A DNA stretch of 6,834 bases from an uncultured Lachnospiraceae bacterium (GTDB taxonomy: Bacteria > Bacillota > Clostridia > Lachnospirales > Lachnospiraceae), in NCBI GenBank assembly GCA_905236925.1, contig CAJOQS010000220.1:1-6834 (forward strand). Reading direction: 5' to 3'. How positions within the stretch are numbered: the first letter of the stretch is position 1; each line of letters opens with the position of its first letter. Below, one piece after another: positions 4,784-6,834 of the stretch. The notes under the pieces are model-generated. The model made no database searches, was not told where the DNA came from, and saw only the letters and a program-made list of their open reading frames with translations. The translations under genes were made by a program, and so were the position numbers.

Positions 4784-6752
4784 ACGCTGTGATCGAATTA
4801 CCCGTGTACAACTGATAATACTTACCCCTGGCCTCTATCAGCTCCTCATGCGTTCCGCGCTCAATGATGCGGCCCTGTTCAAGAACCATGATGCAGTCCG
4901 AATTGCGTACCGTCGACAGCCTGTGCGCGATAACGAAGGTCGTTCTGCCCTTCATGAGTCTGTCCATACCATCCTGCACCAGCTTCTCGGTACGGGTATC
5001 GATAGATGATGTCGCCTCATCGAGAATAAGTACCGGAGGATCCGCAACTGCGGCTCGTGCGATGGCAAGCAGCTGCCGCTGTCCCTGTGAAAGGTTTGCG
5101 CCGTCACCGGTCAGCTTGGTGTTGTAACCGTCAGGCAGACGCTTTATGAAGCTGTGCGCGTTCGCGAGCTTCGCCGCCTTGATGACCTCCTCGTCGGTCG
5201 CATCGAGCTTGCCGTACCTGATGTTCTCCATTACTGTGCCGGTAAACAGATGCGTATCCTGCAGAACTATGCCGAGCGAGCGGCGCAGGTCCGCTTTTTT
5301 GATCTTATTGACATTGATCGCGTCGTATCGGATCTTACCGTCCTGAATATCATAGAAACGGTTGATCAGGTTCGTGATCGTCGTCTTTCCTGCACCCGTC
5401 GATCCGACAAAAGCTATCTTCTGGCCGGGCTTCGCGAAGAGCTCGATGTCGTGCAGAACCATTTTCTCATCGGTGTAACCGAAATCAACGCCCGCAAAAA
5501 CAACATCTCCCTTTAATTCTACATATGTAGTAGAACCGTCGGCCTTATGATAATGCTTCCATGCCCAGAGACCGGTATGCTCTTCCGTCTCAACGACGGT
5601 ATATTCACCATTTTCGTCACTGTACCAGTTCGCACCCTCCGGTATCCGGCCGGCTTCATCCGTTCCGCGGTAGATTCTTCTGGCATTGACAAGTGTTACA
5701 TAGCCCTCATCCGTTTCGGGCTTTTCGTCCATCATCTTGAAGATACGGTCACCACCGGCCAAAGCCATGATGATGGAATTGATCTGCATGCTGACCTGGC
5801 TGATCGGCATGTTGAGCGTTCTGCTGAAGGTCAGGAAGCTCGCAAGGGCACCGAGGGTGAAGCCTCCGAACCCGTTGATCGCAAAAGCACCGCCGACGAT
5901 CGCAAGTATAACGTATGACACATTACCGATCTGAGCGTTGATGGGGCCAACAAGGTTACCGTACTGGTTCGCCTTGTACGCGCTCTCGTAAAGCGCCTCG
6001 TTCAGTTCATCGAAATGCTCGATGCTCTCCTGTTCATGACAGAACACCTTAACGACCTTCTGTCCCGACATCATCTCTTCGATGTAGCCGTTCAGGGCTC
6101 CGAGATTCTTCTGCTGACCCACGAAATGCTTGCCGCTCTTTGTTGCAACATACTTTGTGACGAACAGCATTATGCCGACCATCACAAAGGAGAGCAGCGT
6201 CAGCCATCCGCTGAGCAGTATCATATTGATGACAACGGTCACTATCGTGATCGCGCTGCTGAAAAACTGCGGAATGCTCTGGGATATCATCTGACGCATC
6301 GTATCAACGTCGTTGGTATAAACCGACATGATATCGCCGTGAACATGAGTATCGAAGTACTTGATCGGGAGCGACTCCATATGACCGAAGAGGTCGTTCC
6401 TGAGCTTCTCCTGGAAGCCCTGCGTGATGGATACCATGATGCGCTGCTGGATAAATGTGGCGCAGACTCCTATCAGCACCATGCAGGCCACTCTGAGTAT
6501 CTCACGGGCAAGGCCGGAGTAATCGGGTGTTTCCTTTCCTATAAGCGGAGTGATGAAATCATCGACCAGAGTCCTCGTAAACAGCGTTCCCTGGACAGTC
6601 ATCGTATTAACGGTCAGCACTATGCAGGCGATAACGATGATCCATCTGACGATGGTTCCCTGAAAGGCGTATTTCATCAGCCTTCCGAATATTTTGCCGG
6701 GGTTTTCAACCGTCGGCTTTCCTCCGCGGTTTCTGGGTCCCATAGGGGGCAT
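4782..6752 (-). CDS. ABC exporter half, ATP-binding/permease protein (heterodimer partner)
   Basis: The 656-residue product is one half of a type IV ABC exporter in the cytoplasmic membrane. Six membrane helices lie near residues 34-56, 84-104, 160-182, 183-203, 272-292 and 298-318. The nucleotide-binding domain starts near 415. It shows Walker A GSTGAGKT (450-457), Q-loop Gln498, signature LSQGQ (554-558), Walker B LILDE with catalytic Glu579, D-loop SSID (582-585) and the switch His610. In heterodimeric exporters of the TM287/TM288 type the subunit with LSQGQ and an intact Walker B Glu pairs with a partner whose own site is degenerate, which fits the gene just upstream. The substrate (drug, lipid or peptide) is unknown. 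An extra segment of about 60 residues (352-414), polar and aromatic, separates the two domains. AAGGAGGT (6768-6761) lies eight bases before the ATG, and the ATG shares one base with the upstream stop. Confidence 0.93.
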   Translation of the reverse strand: MPPMGPRNRGGKPTVENPGKIFGRLMKYAFQGTIVRWIIVIACIVLTVNTMTVQGTLFTRTLVDDFITPLIGKETPDYSGLAREILRVACMVLIGVCATFIQQRIMVSITQGFQEKLRNDLFGHMESLPIKYFDTHVHGDIMSVYTNDVDTMRQMISQSIPQFFSSAITIVTVVINMILLSGWLTLLSFVMVGIMLFVTKYVATKSGKHFVGQQKNLGALNGYIEEMMSGQKVVKVFCHEQESIEHFDELNEALYESAYKANQYGNLVGPINAQIGNVSYVILAIVGGAFAINGFGGFTLGALASFLTFSRTLNMPISQVSMQINSIIMALAGGDRIFKMMDEKPETDEGYVTLVNARRIYRGTDEAGRIPEGANWYSDENGEYTVVETEEHTGLWAWKHYHKADGSTTYVELKGDVVFAGVDFGYTDEKMVLHDIELFAKPGQKIAFVGSTGAGKTTITNLINRFYDIQDGKIRYDAINVNKIKKADLRRSLGIVLQDTHLFTGTVMENIRYGKLDATDEEVIKAAKLANAHSFIKRLPDGYNTKLTGDGANLSQGQRQLLAIARAAVADPPVLILDEATSSIDTRTEKLVQDGMDRLMKGRTTFVIAHRLSTVRNSDCIMVLEQGRIIERGTHEELIEARGKYYQLYTGNSITA

Positions 6753-6834
6753 CAGTCAGCACCTCCTTCATCAAAATCTCCGTTGCCGCCGGTCTGAGAT
6801 TCGAAAACATCACGGTAGATCTCGTTGCCTGCAA
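6752..6834 (-). CDS. C-terminal end of the partner ABC exporter half (partial)
   Basis: The first bases on the minus strand read AGNEIYRDVFESQTGGNGDF and then DEGGAD before the TGA at 6754-6752. NEIYR(D/E)V(Y/F)ESQ with a Gly/Asp-rich tail is the usual end of the first subunit of paired clostridial ABC exporters. The NEIYRDVFESQ helix closes the nucleotide-binding domain; the acidic tail is disordered. The stop overlaps the ATG of the second exporter gene by one base (TGATG), so the two are coupled and should be made in equal amounts. The bulk of the protein, including its ATP-site motifs, is outside the window. Confidence 0.85.
   Translation of the reverse strand, partial: AGNEIYRDVFESQTGGNGDFDEGGAD

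Noticed and set aside
6015..6797. 260-codon open frame on the plus strand
   Set aside because: It is antisense to the intact ABC exporter gene, is rich in His, Arg and Asp as expected of a shadow frame, and has no family resemblance.

Overview
The window looks like chromosomal DNA from a gut- or rumen-type member of the Clostridia, most likely Lachnospiraceae. The reasons are AAGGAGG-type ribosome binding sites, tightly packed short operons, a roughly balanced base composition, an esterase very close to the Butyrivibrio feruloyl/cinnamoyl esterase Est1E as I remember it, and a heterodimeric ABC exporter half with the inter-domain linker I associate with that group. No RNA genes, CRISPR array, insertion sequence, phage gene or attachment site is visible. 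I do not see a clearly new biological system. The unusual signals are small-scale ones: a gene remnant, a hairpin that doubles as coding sequence, and a shared divergent control region.

Left part (1-2721). A minus-strand, signal-less heparinase II/III-family protein and a plus-strand alpha/beta hydrolase are transcribed divergently. They diverge from a 143-base control region holding back-to-back sigma-A promoters and a 7-bp dyad beside or across both -35 boxes. Both products fit polysaccharide breakdown: a lyase-type protein and an esterase that could remove hydroxycinnamoyl groups from plant cell-wall glycans. Below the lyase gene, at the window edge, there is a promoter and the first 11 codons of another minus-strand gene.

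Middle (2722-4151). The hydrolase gene meets a convergent GNAT acetyltransferase gene across only 29 bases. That gap is one arm of a long hairpin whose other arm encodes the end of the acetyltransferase; it is probably a bidirectional terminator. Upstream of the acetyltransferase, the 120-base gap before an AlkZ-related gene contains a plus-strand fragment of a DUF2087 protein gene, truncated at both ends and overlapping the end of the AlkZ-related gene.

Right part (4152-6834). An operon on the minus strand runs leftward: the end of a first ABC exporter half, a second exporter half whose ATG overlaps the first one's stop, a flavodoxin-fold protein with an iron-sulfur-type cysteine motif 12 bases further on, then the AlkZ-related gene after 51 bases. 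The two exporter halves should form one heterodimeric efflux pump. The flavoprotein and the AlkZ-related protein are probably co-transcribed, but no shared pathway can be read from the sequence.
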